Below are positions 12,106 to 22,640 of a stretch of DNA of 64,000 nt, one piece after another (within the stretch, counting starts at the first letter, position 1; every line of letters starts with the position of its first letter). The translations under genes and the position numbers were made by a program. This DNA comes from Leucocoprinus leucothites (taxonomy: Eukaryota; Basidiomycota; Agaricomycetes; Agaricales; Agaricaceae): NCBI GenBank assembly GCA_013368445.1, contig JAACJO010000046.1, positions 62,001 through 126,000 of the forward strand, read 5' to 3'. The notes beneath the pieces are model-generated. The model did no database searches. It had not been told where the DNA came from and was given only the letters and a program-made list of their open reading frames with translations.

Positions 12106-12723
12106 ATGTCTAATAGCATTGCTCTTTTCCACGCCAGCACTCAGAATGCAATCAAAGACGATGCAGGTATGACAGCCCATCTAACTTGGCCCAGAAAATT
12201 CCTGACTCCTTGTTGCAGATGTCTTGAGTATGTTTTCGTGAAAGTTGAGGGTCAACTCGGTCATTAAATCACATTTCTCCCAGGCCACCTCGCTGCGTTC
12301 GACGGCGGTCATGTCGAAATCGTGAACGTCGAAGGAAAATCTGGCACTGAAATAGTCTATCGTATGAAAGAAGTCAAAGGAAGTATCACATTGTACAAGT
12401 TCGCCATTGGCCCCCTCGAGGCAGGTTACAGACGCTCTTTGCGTCAATTTGATGTGCTGATTTAGGATTTTCAGATTGTCATTACCTATGATTCGGTGAC
12501 CACCGGCATTGTACTCGAAGCCTTGCTCAATCTACCCTTCCTTCCGACTATCTCCCTTGGCAAAGTCAGCGGTTCCTTGAAAGAGGGCATTTCTCTCAAG
12601 ATTGGATACAAGGCTATCATAAGTGGAGAGGTGTCCGTCACACTCAGAGATGGACATGCATACCTCGGCTATGCGGTCACCATCCTTGGGAAGACTTATG
12701 GTGGGGAGATCAAGATTTTCTGA
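12106..12723 (+). CDS. Family member A: 151-aa protein of unknown function
   Basis: Four exons: 12106-12166, 12219-12227, 12284-12420 and 12475-12723, giving 151 codons plus stop. Exon 1 encodes MSNSIALFHASTQNAIKDDA. Exon 2 is a 9-nt micro-exon. Exon 3 has alternating polar/hydrophobic strands (VEIVNVEGKS, TLYKFAIGPLE). Exon 4 carries the most conserved part (TTGIVLEALLNLPFLPTISL, then a GEIKIF end). There is no signal peptide and no clear membrane helix; it looks like a small, probably cytosolic, beta-rich protein. Intron 3 begins with GC instead of GT (GAG|GCAGGT); only this donor keeps the frame found in the paralogs. It is closest to gene B, which faces it in convergent orientation. I do not recognise the family. 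The gene model is firm because five copies agree; the function is unknown. Confidence 0.85.
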
Positions 12724-12847
12724 TTGTCGCCTACACGATCAGGAGCCCCAACCAAAGCCTAGATTGTTTGCTTCCTTCGTCTATAACCACCTATCTTTAC
12801 CAATATATTCCTTTGTGCAGTAGGTTGTGTACATCTCTTATGATCGA

Positions 12848-13145
12848 ATGTCAGATAGCTGTAGTACTTTGTCGAACCCACGGATTCAGTCTCCCGCACA
12901 GTCCAAGAATTATCTCCCTTACTTCAAAAAAGCAACTGTACCGGCTTCTGGATCACGGGCGCTGCAACATGCACTGTTTCAAACGAAAAGCCGGCGCCGC
13001 CAACGCCCGTCGACTCAAACGATACCCATCGTCCCGGACAATCACAGCATTGTACTCAACGAAACACATGAGCAACTGGTATTACCATTCGTTGAACAAG
13101 CTATCCCCGTGAAAGTACGATTCCAGGGAGAAGCCGTTGATTATT
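12848..13145 (+). CDS. Possible small gene or 5' exon, unknown
   Basis: An ATG-started open frame of about 99 codons begins MSDSCSTLSNPR, contains a basic stretch (TKSRRRQRP) and ends at a good splice donor (GTAAGT, 13146) after VRFQGEAVDY. No continuation could be fixed with confidence downstream. It lies 125 bp after gene A on the same strand. It could be a short gene, a gene remnant or chance coding. No family recognised. Confidence 0.25.
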
Positions 13146-14564
13146 GTAAGTATTTGTATCCAGATAAATAATATTAAGTGGAGCCCCACACATCAAGGGT
13201 GCAAAGTACGTCCAAATTTTGATCTCCGCACAGGACTTTTGATCCACATCAATCATCAATATTGAACGTGTATCGTCCTCGGTATCCACTGTGACATAGA
13301 CACTCCACCCGTTAAGATCATAAATTTACCCATAAATACAGAATAGAGTATATGATATTGTGTACGCCCAAGTGGGGAGTTAGGAGAACTCGGCCCTATT
13401 TGGCAATGCTCAAAACCACACAAAAAATGGATGGCGACGTCAGATGATATGCGGCAAAACCGTGGGTCTTAAAGGGTTACTACAGAAGCTTGTCTCCTAA
13501 GATGACCCCGACTTCAGGTCACTGAAACACAGAGGATTCCAAGAGTCGAGGGACGGCTATTTCTGAACTTTGCTCATGCCACCACCCGGCGCTGAATGAT
13601 GTGTAACTTCCCCCATCCAATCAAATCATTGCGAGACTACCCCCATCGCAGTTCCATTCCACCTTTCATTATAGAGCCACAAGTGAGCCCTGGGAGCTTG
13701 AAGGGCTTAATATGCGATTGCCCCGGTCACACTCGAATTTCAATTTGCCTACAATTCAATTGGTGCCAATGATCAGAAGTACAGTATATCGTTAATGAAT
13801 ATTGAATAATCGATTAACCGTGTGATTCTCCTCACTTCAGAAACATCGTAATATGCACCTGAAGATGGATTCGTCTAAATGACAAGTATACCCTATCGTC
13901 ATCTCATCAGGTCACCATAATCATCGAGATGGATTATTATGCGTGAGTACCGTATACGAGATACAAGGGCGCAGTACGGGAATATTGAAAACAGGAACCC
14001 GTCGCATAGGCTTGTGAGAAGTAAATGGAACTCCAGAGCAAAATGCTGGGGCCAGGACGTCCAGGATGATCTATCGGAAAGCAGACGCTTGAATTAGATG
14101 ATACATTGCGAAACTTTATGAGTATGTATGATTCTAAATGAACTGTACCTTTTGCTCTGGTCCACACTTGGCTTGTAGCGAACCCCATCATGCCAGTTTC
14201 CTCTTTTTCTTAGAGGCGTATGAACCGAATACCGAGCGTCAAACTGTAGGCGCCAAGCACATGTTTTTGTGTTTGAAGGGGCAATATTGTTGTGGCACTC
14301 AAAACGCCTCACCAAAATCGCGATCAATCCGTACGACATATTTTGTACGGAATAAACGGAACACCGGTGGCATAAGCTGCACAGGGCTGGGATGACTAGG
14401 TCGATCATTATTGGTGTTGTGAAGGCCTGTCATCAGTAGAAAGATACTGAAGCAATTTCATATTCAATTACAAGATATATACATGACAAGGCACGCGGCA
14501 ACAATGGAAACAACCATTCGAGGCCTCAGTTAGGCATTCCGATCCTAGATGTGTAGTTCGATAA
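13146..14564. other. No gene seen between convergent genes A and B
   Basis: All frames are broken by stops apart from anonymous stretches below about 105 codons (around 13937-14408). Genes A and B point towards each other across this region, so it should contain both 3' ends. No repeat shared with the C/D/E flanks was noticed. Confidence 0.4.
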
Positions 14565-15187
14565 TCAGAAAATGATTACCTCTCCTTTGTAGCTCTTGCC
14601 GAGAACGGTGAACTTGTATTGCAGGTATCCATGCCCATCCTTGAGTATGGCGTTCAGCTCTCCGCTTAGGATAGATTTGTATCCAAGCTTGAGATGGATA
14701 CCCTCCTTCAGGGAACCACTGACTTTGCCAACAGAGATCTTCGGAAGGAAGGGCAGCTTGATAAAGGCTTCGAGCACAATGCCCAGGGTCACTGAGTCAT
14801 AGGTAATGACAATCTGTAAGGCCTAAATCAGTACATCAGGTTGAAGTGCAGAGGACATATGACCTACCTCGAGGGGACCAATGGCGTACTTGTACAATTG
14901 GATATTTCCCCTGACTTCTTTGATTCGATAGACCATTTCGGGGCCAGATTCGGTTTCGACTGCCAATGTTTCAACAAGGTCTCCCTCGAACGTAGCGAGG
15001 TATTCTGGTTGGAGCGAGTGTAATTCAGTGACCAAGTTGACAATCAGCGTTTCACGATAACATACGCAAGACATCTGCAACAAAGAGTCAGGAAATTGCT
15101 GGGCACAGTTAAGTGGGCTGTCACACCTGCATCGTCTTTGATTGCATTTTGAGTGTTGGCGTGGAGAAGCGCAATGCTACCAGACAT
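14565..15187 (-). CDS. Family member B: 151-aa protein of unknown function
   Basis: Exons on the minus strand are 15127-15187, 15066-15074, 14868-15004 and 14565-14813, with the same lengths as in gene A (61, 9, 137 and 249 nt). The protein starts MSGSIALLHANTQNAIKDDA and ends GKSYKGEVIIF. All introns are GT-AG; its third intron starts GTAGGT where gene A has GCAGGT. Exon 3 reads EYLATF-like sequence, then VYRIKEVRGNIQLYKYAIGPLE. The sequence is nearest to A and clearly apart from C, D and E. A TATA-like element (TATATAA) lies about 65 nt upstream. No signal peptide or membrane helix is visible. Function unknown. Confidence 0.85.
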
Positions 15188-15250
15188 GATTGATTGAGAA
15201 GTAAGTCGGTAGGAAGTGAGGATGGCGAAATGGCACAAAACGTACACGGA

Positions 15251-15257
15251 TTATATA
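15251..15257 (-). promoter_or_regulatory. TATA-like element of gene B
   Basis: The minus strand reads ATGTATATAATCC, with TATATAA about 65 nt before the gene B start codon. The position matches the TATA box of gene A. Confidence 0.45.
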
Positions 15258-17302
15258 CATGTGGGGAGGTGTCTATTCTGATGTTTCTTGTCTTGTTGAA
15301 CTTTCACGGTTCCTCAAAACTAATGCAACGCCTAAAAATATCGCCGAAAATGGGATATGCCACAGACAGAGATTGACGAAAGCTATCTGTGTCAAGCTCA
15401 CGTTGAATAATCGTGGCACACGAGGAGTCTGAAGGTTGGAGTTGTGTCCTCGGCCTAATACCAGCGCAGAACCGGAGCTGTCGGAGGCCCGAGCTGCCAG
15501 TACGTCAGTTATGAGTAGCCACGATCAAATGTCGGCATTAGGGCAGATCACATGGGATCTTTCCTGTACATAATGCTGCATATGGCGCCTGGGTGCCTAC
15601 GCCTCTTGAACAGGTTCGCAATCTGCTAACTTCTTCTGCGCTTTGGAGCTTTGAAGGATTCCAGGATCTCGTCGGTTTCGTTCAGATTCAAGACCAGAAC
15701 TCCAAATTCGTTCGTAGGAAGCATTTCTTGCTTTGATTTGGACCTCGGGAGCTCAACGTTCATCAGATCTATTCCCATTTCATAGCCGTATATCTTAGGA
15801 CGGCTTCGGTAACTTACGGAGGTGTATTAGACCTTTGCAGCACCTGAAGGACCATGAACGGGAATGCCTAATTCACTTACTACTCCATATCCTTCGTCAC
15901 CGTTGCTATTCGAAGCTCATCTACTGCCATGTAAGCTCATGTATTAAAGAATTCAGCGGAATTGAAACTTGGTACTCCTGCCCTTAAACTTTGTGACCCC
16001 TCCGATTGTTTCGAATCCGAAAGCATCGTAAGTCCACTAAAGCCACAAATTATTTGTTTTCGCCAGATTCCGCGGATACTCAAAATCTGTAAGATCTAAG
16101 CGAGGGTGGAAATATTAGAGAATTATCTTCATAAGGACAAATATGAGGCAGCGTAAATAAAGTTCCTATACGAATTCGAGCTGTAGTCAGTTTGAGAACG
16201 GCTGAAACCCCAAATCATTACGCGACCTGATGCCAGAATATCCGACGTTGGAAAAAGCGCAGCAGCCCGAAGGCATCGCAACAATATGAGTCCTAATCTC
16301 GCCACTATCTACTTCCAAGTCCCATACATTATTGTGTAAGCTGGCTTCCATACGGCGTCCGAGCCTGAGAGGCTTGGGGATTTTGGACGCCTAGTATAGT
16401 GTTAATAATTATGAAAAAGCATGGGTGTTTCACATGGCCAGAGTAACAAACGAAGACAGTTTTCCAAGGAGAAGTAGTAGAGAACAGTCTACCCAGGCCA
16501 GTTGTAAGTGCTCCGAGTCGATACTGTATAATCATTTCATCACACCACCTGATGTGAGCTATTGAAAGCATGACATGATGCATGACCGTGGGATAATAGA
16601 GGCATTCCGAGGCTACTCCTCCGTCGTCGCTCGCTCCCTCGCCTTTTCCTTTACCGTGCAAATCATCGCGTACTTGAATTCGTTCCTGCCAAATCGTAAA
16701 AGCTACAACCCCCTCCTGCGGCAACACACAAAGCCTGACTCGGAAGATTATTGGTATTGGAATCTCTAGCGCGAGTGTTGCCAGCATGCGCCACTCGGGT
16801 TTCGAGCCTTGTTGTGCAATGAAGTTGTTATAAATTGCCGATACATCGCGCTTCTAGTATTCCTCCTGGCGGTATGGCTCCTGCAATATCCTCGACAGAA
16901 CACACTATCCCTATCTCTGAGCCCAAGGCATTATTTATGCTCTTCTTCGCGGCCTCTGCCCTGAAGGCACATTAGTATCCGCAAGTGATCATCTTTTCAG
17001 TCTTTCCTCGTTACCTTCTATCACAACTCATCATCTTGTGCTGCAAACTTCGCCTCATGAGTTTCGCTGACTCGGAGCTTTCACTACTCGTTTCGCAGTG
17101 AAGGCTCATATCATCGCCATGTGCATGCTCAAAGGATTTACTTCATGCCTTAGATTATAATGTCCGATTGGACAAGTGTTTGGGTTGACGCAGAGCTCAG
17201 AGCTCAAGCCACTCGAAATCACAGGATATGTTTATGGAAGAATATGTATACGACAGTTTATCCGTCTATATAGCAAGCTGCAGGCGATACCAAGCCAGGC
17301 AA
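15258..17302. other. No supported gene
   Basis: The only long open frame is 16329-16787 (minus, 152 codons). It has no family resemblance, no paralog in the window and no convincing splice partners. A shorter frame (16575-16769, plus) overlaps it. The rest shows nothing recognisable. Confidence 0.35.
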
Positions 17303-17926
17303 TTAGAAAATCTGGAGCTCTCCGTCGAAACTGGCCCCAGCAACACTGAACGCGTAGCCCAGGTAGGCATGCCCATCCCTGTAGGCGACCTTGAGCTCTC
17401 CGCTCAGGATACCCTTGTATCCAAGCTTAATCCCGACTCCATCCTTCAAAGAGCCGCTCACTTTCCCGACAGAAATAGTGGGGAAGAACGGCAAGTTGAT
17501 GAATGCTTCGACGACGATGCCCGTGGTAATGGAATCGTAGGTAATGACGATCTGCGACACCCAAATCAGCGCAAGGGAATAGGGAGCGGCGGGAGTGGCC
17601 GCGACGCACCTCGACGGGACCAATGGAAAACTTGTACAACTGGACATTGCCCTTGATTTCCTTGACTCGGTAGACGGTGTGAGCACCAGCGCTCTTGCTC
17701 TCAATGGTAACCGGTTCGACAAGGCCTTCGAACGCTGCGAGGTAATCTAAGAGCAAATATCTAGTTAAACAGTCCAACGGGCCTGAAACTATCGAACGAC
17801 GCACTCAAAACCTCTGTAATAAAAATTCAGCTATCTGTCAATCGCAGGAAAACAGGCTGTCTTGCCTGCATCGTCCCTAATGGCAGTCTCAATGTTGTAG
17901 TGGATGCTGACTGGCCCGCTGGACAT
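17303..17926 (-). CDS. Family member C: 151-aa protein of unknown function
   Basis: Minus-strand exons are 17866-17926, 17805-17813, 17610-17746 and 17303-17551, the same 61/9/137/249 pattern as its paralogs. It begins MSSGPVSIHYNIETAIRDDA and ends GASFDGELQIF. Exon 3 reads YLAAFEGLVEPVTIESKSAG, then VQLYKFSIGPVE. Intron 1 starts with GC (GCAG|GCAAGA), whereas D and E have GTAAGA at the same place; CAG|GCAAG fits the consensus of functional GC-AG introns. It forms a close subgroup with D and E and is divergently oriented to D, about 3 kb away. There is no signal peptide or membrane helix. Function unknown. Confidence 0.85.
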
Positions 17927-17999
17927 GGTGGTGATAGAGATGTATAGACTTGTAAATAGAGGTGTAGCTCTTGGAGATGGCGTTGAGGTTGGAGGATTG

Positions 18000-18660
18000 T
18001 GCAAAGTTAGTAGGCCTTTTATACACTTGCTGCTACGACTGAGCTTGTGCTTCCCAACAAGACGTCGGCGGACCGAGCTTGAAAAACCATGAGTGTCGTA
18101 TGGACGGCGCCTGAAAGACCATCGTGACCCACGAGTCGGAGGGTTAGAGGGACGCGTTCGACACAGTGGTGACAAGGCAAATGGATGAAGGTACCGGATG
18201 TTCATGAGGCCCGAGCTAATACTCCGAGTCCGCCAGGGCATACTATGTCAGACTGTATTCACATCGGTAAATGTATGACATCGCGAGTGGAATGCGAGAC
18301 GTGAGCACAGTCAAATACCGGCACCAAGCTGCGTCATCCTGGATATTTTTCTTACAACGTAGAATCCATGAGTCCTCCAGCCGTGCCTACTAGGGGTTTC
18401 GTGTGGGCAGTGTTTTCCAGGAACCAGAAGAATGTTGGTATCATTGATTCATGGAGGGGTGCAACTTGTTCAGCATCAAGGTACAGCACAATGACAACCC
18501 TTTGTACCCCTTGGAAAACAACAAGCAACTTGTCCAGACTCCATTTTTCCTTTGGCTCCAGACCTCGTTCAAACCAGTTCAAACGTTAGTCGATTGCGCT
18601 GTGCCTGAAGCAAAGCGTGGGATGATCATGCACCTCGTGGAATGTAGGTGTTCCTTGTCG
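18000..18660 (-). repeat. Upstream duplication block of gene C (inverted relative to E)
   Basis: Read on the minus strand, the sequence upstream of gene C matches the sequence upstream of gene E at about 27520-28440 over several hundred bases. Landmarks are the start near 18650 (CATTCCACGAGG), the segment 18361-18580 matching 27600-27770, and CATTTACCGATGTGAATACAGTC-like sequence near 18250-18275. Gene D shares the part nearest the promoter. The short open frames inside (for example 18352-18582) are not convincing genes. Confidence 0.7.
18017..18023 (-). promoter_or_regulatory. TATA box of gene C within the conserved C/D/E promoter block
   Basis: On the minus strand GTGTATAAAAGGCC lies about 95 nt before the gene C start codon. 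The same 14-mer occurs at the same distance upstream of D and E. Another shared motif, AAGCTCGGTCCGCCGA, lies some 50 nt further upstream. Confidence 0.65.
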
Positions 18661-20509
18661 CCGTACACACTCAGGCCCACTTCACTCTCTGGACGTTTTA
18701 CTGGGCTCACCCCCTTTCACGTAGATATTCCGCCTCAGATCTATCACAATTGTGAAAGCTACGTTCCTTGAAGTCCTTTCATTAGATAACACGCAGAACT
18801 CGGCTCACAACTAGACTATTAGCCTGAGGATTCCTGATGCACGCATCTGAGAGATCTTCATGACTCCAATTCTGCTCTTGTGCCAGTTTGACACTTTCAT
18901 TCGCCTGTAATGGACACAGAGTGTATTATCATGGCCACTATAAGCGAGTACGCTTCCATCATATTTTTCTCTCGTCCAGGCAATGCTCATGCATTCATCA
19001 TCAGTGTCCTTACGCAATTATCTCTATGGTCTTTCTCTTCCCGTCTTCCACTACACCTGACCATCATCATTTCTTCGGAGGGGATTATGAGAATCCTAGG
19101 GCTGATCGTTGAGCAACGGATGGGAGCGGTGAAGGTGGGCTTTTATCGGTACGTATACATATACCTCTGAACACACACATATCTTACCTTCCTCTCGTCA
19201 TCCTTTAGTATCCTTCGTGTCTATCCTATCTTATTTTCTGACAAGCTTACGCTGCCACTCAAATTGCTCCTCTCTATTCAATTGCGCGAGCCAAATCTTC
19301 CTCTAAACACACCCCAGCCAACGTACAAGTCGATAACCGACCCCTTTCAAATGACTGACGTGTATCCCACCATCCTTGACCCGAACTCAATGCCCGTCCG
19401 TTGTGTGCAAGTGATCCCCTAGTGACTAGGCCGCCAAGTGTTCTGATACGTTGGCATGTAGTAAGACAGTGAGGCTGATCTACCGTGCTACTCAAGCGGC
19501 GTGTTCCTCAAGTTGGTTCGATGATCGGTCAATCATGATGCTACCTACCATCTCAAGAACTTGTATCCTCCAATTTTCAGTCACATCACTATTGTTCCCC
19601 GTCCCCGTCTACTCGACAACGGTTCTGTCCTTCGCCATATTGTCAAAGCATACGCAACAAATATTTGTCTGCGGTACTTTGCTGGAGGTATAGGAAACAG
19701 AATGTGGGAAAAGAGTTCGATAATGCAGGTGGCGCTGTGGGGTTAGAACTCCTTATTGAGAGTATAGGTAAATGCTTTAATTTTATTCCTATGAATTCGT
19801 TCTTACACTCGATCTATCTCGGATTCATACAGGCTCTCCTTAACCATTTCTCCTTCATCCAGGTTTGTGTCTCCTTGAATGTTAATTTTCTTCGTTCACT
19901 CATCTTCATCAGAAGACTGTTGGGGCTCCAGGGCACAATACGTTTTAAAAGGCATTTTGGTCTATGTATGGCTTACCGAATTATACGCTTTTTGTGTCTT
20001 ACAACAGCATGTCGTATGCCGTTCAATCTCGTCGTCCATAGGGATCTGGATATTGACATACATATATAACCCCCCGAGGTAAACGGCGGAAATCAATCTT
20101 AGTTTAAACTCCGAGCAGTGAAGGAGCCATGAGGGCATTAGGAAATGCCTTGTTCCTAGAGAGTACCCACACGCACAATGAACAGTGAGTTAGCCGATAC
20201 TCGGTCTTGTCAGGAACGGGTACGAAGATCGACGAAGTCCAGACTACAGCGGAAATGGAGCGACTCCCCGGTTTCAAGAGACAGAAGAGGACTTTTTGGT
20301 GGTGCCTTGATGGCGGCATGAAATGGTCCTCTCCGTAGACAATGCGAGAATTTGGCTGTTCCTGGAAAGCAACCGGAGGGCTCAATTCGGAATTCAGTCC
20401 ATAAACGGAAACAAAACCCTCAATCTCTCATTCTGTCAAGAACAAAATACAAACATTGAATCAGAAACGACGGTGGGTATGTAAGAGAAGTATTACACGG
20501 TCGACGGCC
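18661..20509. other. No supported gene in the divergent C-D interval
   Basis: Anonymous frames of up to about 134 codons occur (19665-20069 plus; 20104-20385 minus, 93 codons). None has recognisable domains, a paralog in the window or a clear exon structure. The interval may hold regulatory sequence for the divergent genes C and D beyond their promoter blocks. Confidence 0.35.
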
Positions 20510-20853
20510 CCATGCTTGGAAAATACCATGCGATGTGCGATGTACCTTGGTGCAGATATTTGACAGGGCTCACGACTCGCACTTTACTCGCTATGTCATG
20601 CATTTACCGATGCGAAAACGATCTACCATATGTCCTGGCGGATTTCGGAGTCGTAGCGGACCTCATGAACATCAAACATCCGGTACCTTCATCCATTCAT
20701 CCTGTCACCACCGTGTCGAACACATCCCTCTAACCCTCCGACTCGTGGGTCACGGCGGTCTCTCAGGCGCCGTCCACCCGACACCCACAATCTCGCAAGC
20801 TCGGTCCGCCGATGTCTTTTTGAGAGGCACAAGCTCAGCCATAGCAGAAAGTG

Positions 20854-20860
20854 TATAAAA
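20854..20860 (+). promoter_or_regulatory. TATA box of gene D
   Basis: GTGTATAAAAGGCC contains TATAAAA 98 nt before the ATG. It is identical to the corresponding element of gene E and to that of gene C on the other strand. A C/T-rich leader (CTCCATCTCCAACAGC) follows. Confidence 0.65.
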
Positions 20861-20951
20861 GGCCTAGTACTTTGCACAATCCTCCATCCTCAACTCCATC
20901 TCCAACAGCTACATCTCTTTCTACAAACGTCTATACATCTTTATCACCACA

Positions 20952-21592
20952 ATGTCCAGCGGCCCAGTCAGCATCCATTACAACCTTGAGACTGCCATTA
21001 GGGACGATGCAGGTAAGACGGACCATTTTCCTGTGATCCATAGATGACTGACCACCGGTTACAGAGGTTTTGAGTGTGTCCTTCGATAATTACAAGCCTG
21101 TTGAGCTGTTTAACCTGATATTCGCTTCTAGGCTACCTCGCAGCGTTCGAAGGCCTCGTCGAACCGGTTACCATAGAGAGCAAGAGTGCTGGGGCTCATA
21201 CTGTCTACCGAGTCAAAGAAATCAAGGGTAATATCCAGTTGTACAAGTTTTCCATTGGTCCCATCGAGGTGCGTCACAGCCGTACCCTCCGCTCTCCAAT
21301 CGTGTGGTCCGGGCTGACTTGAACGCTGCAGATCGCTATTACCTATGATTCCATGACCACAGGTCTCGTCGTCGAAGCATTCATCAACTTGCCGTTCCTC
21401 CCCACTATTTCTCTCGGGAAAGTGGGCGGCTCTTTGATGGATGGGGTCGGGATTAAGCTTGGATACAAGGGCATTCTGAGCGGAGAGATCAAGGTCGCGT
21501 ACAGGGATGGACATGCTTACCTGGGCTACGAGTTTACTGTTGCGGGGCTAGTTTCGATGGAGAGTTGCAGATTTTCTGATCCCCAAGCCTAG
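20952..21592 (+). CDS. Family member D: frameshifted C-terminus
   Basis: Exons are 20952-21012, 21065-21073, 21132-21268 and 21332-21592. The first three match the paralogs in length and phase. The protein starts MSSGPVSIHYNLETAIRDDA and follows E closely up to the last strand. Near 21542-21546 D reads GTTGCGGGGCTAG where E reads GTTGCTGGGGCTAG. The missing base shifts the frame, so the conserved ending GASFDGELQIF is replaced by GLVSMESCRFSDPQA and the product becomes 155 residues. The DNA of the conserved ending is still present out of frame, so the lesion is recent or a sequencing error. All introns are GT-AG. Whether the altered protein folds is unknown. Confidence 0.75.
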
Positions 21593-22640
21593 CACCGCCT
21601 GAGGCTTCCTATGTAGACGAATGAACTGTCATATATTCTGCCATATGCATATCCTGTGATTTTGGCTGGTTCGAATTCTTGGCTCGGCGCCAATGTAAGG
21701 GATGACCGCTAGAGCCATGCTTGTTCAATGTGGAGTCCTAATGTTTCTGAGTTGGTCTAACTTTTTGTGAGCATTATTATCCTAACACTGCATTTTCTCC
21801 CGAAAGGCATGCTACACCGTAGATTTGCCCAATCAGTCAATAGGGTCCAATGCGGAAGCAAGCCTCTGCGTGCATACATATGAGTCCTTCACTATCGTTC
21901 CCGTCAGACGAGCAGCAACAACTGCAAGATAGAGAAACTCACCGAGAGGCGAAAGTTGGTTAACGACGTGACATGGCGTCATGGTAGAAGAAAATGAGGC
22001 AAGATGTAGATAAGATGTGCATGTCCACTGAGAGGCTGTGAAGAAGAATGTAAACGCCTGCCATGAGCTCAGAGACAGATCGGATGGCATGCTCTGTTGT
22101 GGATAGTGAAGGAGCCGTCCCGCCAGGAGGGATGCTAGACAAGTATTGTACCGGCAACCTAGTCCAAGCTTATTCTCATAACAAAGCCCGCAAAAGCGAG
22201 TCGCATGCGCTCCAATATTCGTGCAAGAAATCCTGGGATTACCACTCCTGTGAGAGAGAATTTGTGTGCTGCCACAGGAAGGGGAAGGATACGTGGCTCC
22301 TTACAATTAGGCAAGAGCGATATCAAGGAAGCCTATGATGATTTGCACGGTAAAAAGCGGAGAGCTTGAGGCAGCATGATAACGCCGCACTTCTGGTACG
22401 GAAGTGGCCGGGGTCGCGATTATCCCACAGTCCCGATCACACTTCGGGTCGTCACAGTACGGCAGAACCAACATCGAACGTCGGTTCGGAGTGCTTGCAG
22501 CCGGCTTGAGGATCTGCTTGAGAATGTCTAGTACCACTTACCCTCCCCTTGCTGCTATAAAATTGTGCGACAGATCACTATCCTTGGGCTAGTAATGCTT
22601 CGAGCTCGATATCATGACCTCTCAGCTACCAGTACATCCT

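Larger units (their letters stand above)
20510..22640 (+). repeat. Gene D duplication unit (direct repeat of 28060-30010)
   Basis: Gene D and both flanks match the gene E region. Upstream, 20530-20950 parallels 28080-28487. Downstream, 22400-22640 (for example the segments around GCCGGCTTGAGGATC and CTCAGCTACC) parallels 29780-30000. The match is patchy far from the genes and tight over the promoter and exons, as expected for an old direct duplication of about 2 kb. Confidence 0.65.

Noticed and set aside
12228..12283. Treating exon 2 of the five-gene family as intron (one ~117-nt intron)
   Set aside because: Both halves have good splice ends and typical intron length in all five genes, and the 9-nt segment is conserved. 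The alternative is kept as a testable isoform, not as the main model.
16329..16787. 152-codon minus-strand frame
   Set aside because: Long enough to consider, but no domain, no paralog in the window and an overlapping plus frame; in sequence of near-even base composition such a frame can occur by chance.
21128..21514. 128-codon minus-strand frame opposite gene D, with a similar one opposite gene E (28664-29050) and a plus-strand one opposite gene C (17228-17656)
   Set aside because: They are antisense to exons 3-4 plus intron 3 of the family genes. Their similarity follows from the conserved sense strand, and the sense model is supported by splice sites and codon conservation in five copies.
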